Assembly (NCBI GenBank): GCA_958450865.1
Contig: CAUDNY010000004.1
Span: 1-64,000 of the forward strand
Source of the DNA: an uncultured Collinsella sp.
Lineage (GTDB): Bacteria > Actinomycetota > Coriobacteriia > Coriobacteriales > Coriobacteriaceae
Direction of reading: 5' to 3'
Length of the DNA stretch: 64,000 nucleotides
Shown: piece after piece, positions 63,279 through 64,000 of the stretch
Layout of the letters: every line of letters starts with the position of its first letter
Position numbering within the stretch: the stretch's first letter is position 1
The notes under the pieces: generated by a model
Databases searched by the model: none
The model's input: the letters and a program-made list of their open reading frames with translations, nothing else
Told to the model about the DNA's origin: nothing
Position numbers and translations under genes: made by a program

Positions 63279-64000
63279 ATGTCCGATTATCAGGGAAAAC
63301 GATTCAAGGCTTCTCAGATTCCCGATCCGTCGAAGCCGGGTGCTGCCCATGCGGCGCAGCAGGGTCGGACATCCTCTCCTCAGCAGCCGCGCGCGCCGCG
63401 CCCCGTGACACCGGCGACGCATCGTCGACAGGACGCGCCGGCTGCATATCGTCCTTCGTCTTATAGCTCCGCTAAGAAGCCGCCCCGGTCTTCATCGCAT
63501 GCCGCGCCGTCGGATTACACCGAGCCACCGCGCAAAAAACGCCGCTCCATTATTCCCATTCTGCTCATCATCATCGGTATCGGCCTGATTGTCGCCGCCG
63601 CCGCTATTTTTATTAATGCCCAGATTGGCTATAAGCAGGCGAGCGATTCGTATCAGAAAATCGAGAAGCAATATGTAAGCGATAAGGACGCCAGCGGCGT
63701 GCCGATTATCGACTTTGATGCGCTTGCTCAGACGAACCCCGAGATTGTGGGTTGGATTTACGTGCCGGGAACCAACATCAACTATCCCGTGGTGCAGACC
63801 AACAACAACTCCAAATACCTCAACACGCTGTTCGACGGAACGGCTAACGCGTCCGGTGCCATTTTCCTGGATAGCGATGACACCGCGCCGGGAATGGTCG
63901 ACCAGCAGACCACGATCTACGGCCACCATATGAACGATGGGTCGATGTTCAACGTGATTTCGGACACCACTGATCAGGCGACGTTCGATAGCATCGAGTT
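63279..64000 (+). CDS. Class B sortase (partial, runs off window)
   Basis: The visible 240 residues start with an extended cytoplasmic tail rich in Pro, Ser, Ala and Arg (1-90), then one membrane helix (RRSIIPILLIIIGIGLIVAA in part), then a sortase B-type catalytic domain: IVGWIYVPGTNINYPVVQ, YLNTLFDGTANASGAIFLD and the catalytic His in TTIYGHHMNDGSMF. The catalytic Cys and Arg would lie beyond position 64000. AAGGAGA lies 6 nt before the ATG. Sortases anchor surface proteins or pili; the LPXTG adhesin at 9637 is too far to assume as substrate. Confidence 0.9.
   Translation, partial: MSDYQGKRFKASQIPDPSKPGAAHAAQQGRTSSPQQPRAPRPVTPATHRRQDAPAAYRPSSYSSAKKPPRSSSHAAPSDYTEPPRKKRRSIIPILLIIIGIGLIVAAAAIFINAQIGYKQASDSYQKIEKQYVSDKDASGVPIIDFDALAQTNPEIVGWIYVPGTNINYPVVQTNNNSKYLNTLFDGTANASGAIFLDSDDTAPGMVDQQTTIYGHHMNDGSMFNVISDTTDQATFDSIE

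Overview
The window is the replication-origin region of a high-GC Gram-positive bacterium. Gene order (rpmH-rnpA-yidD-yidC-jag-rsmG-parA-parB to the left, dnaA-dnaN-recF-DUF721-gyrB-gyrA to the right), a gyrA-linked tRNA-Ile/Ala cluster, PafBC-like WYL regulators and the protein flavour point to class Coriobacteriia. A Collinsella-like gut actinobacterium is my best guess; it is an inference without database support. Almost all genes left of about 29 kb are on the minus strand and almost all genes right of it on the plus strand, as expected for replication diverging from an origin beside dnaA. || Left arm (1-29 kb): a tRNA-Lys with a duplicated 3' flank; an M29 aminopeptidase; a small membrane protein with purC; an OmpR-type two-component system; a Tat-exported lipoprotein with a TSCPD protein; purB; a tRNA-Gly; a 1143-residue LPXTG adhesin with a thioester domain and SpaA/Cna-B repeats; a large membrane M28-like protein split by a long low-complexity insert; two WYL regulators; a DinG-type exonuclease-helicase; ddl; rlmN; then parB-parA with three perfect parS sites, rsmG, jag, yidC, yidD, rnpA and rpmH. 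|| Origin core (29-33 kb): DnaA-box-like clusters lie on both sides of the dnaA segment, and an AT-rich stretch precedes dnaN. Between the left cluster and dnaA is a 450-residue protein with a GHKL ATPase domain, a Gln/Pro-rich linker and a C-terminal winged helix. It is the best candidate here for an undescribed function. DnaA has changed recognition residues that fit the non-canonical boxes. || Right arm (33-64 kb): dnaN, recF, a DciA-like gene, gyrB and gyrA (with Phe and Glu at the two main quinolone-resistance positions and an acidic N-terminal extension); a tRNA-Ile/Ala/Ile cluster; a bifunctional-nuclease operon; typA; a bactofilin-like membrane protein; a TRIC-like channel; two tRNA-Ser genes; rpsF-ssb-rpsR-rplI-dnaB; purA, purD, a Nudix hydrolase, an ABC exporter, carA-carB, purE, and a class B sortase cut by the window edge. 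Five purine genes (purC, purB, purA, purD, purE) are scattered singly rather than in one operon. || Two kinds of non-coding structure are not explained by ordinary annotation. First, three tRNA genes (Lys, Gly, Ser-CGA) each have, just past their terminator, a 90-130 bp palindrome-rich element bounded by copies of tRNA 3'-end/T-arm sequence. Second, four long inverted repeats (arms of 29-37 nt) plus one shorter perfect hairpin lie after gyrB, after gyrA and between carB and purE, each with a different arm sequence.
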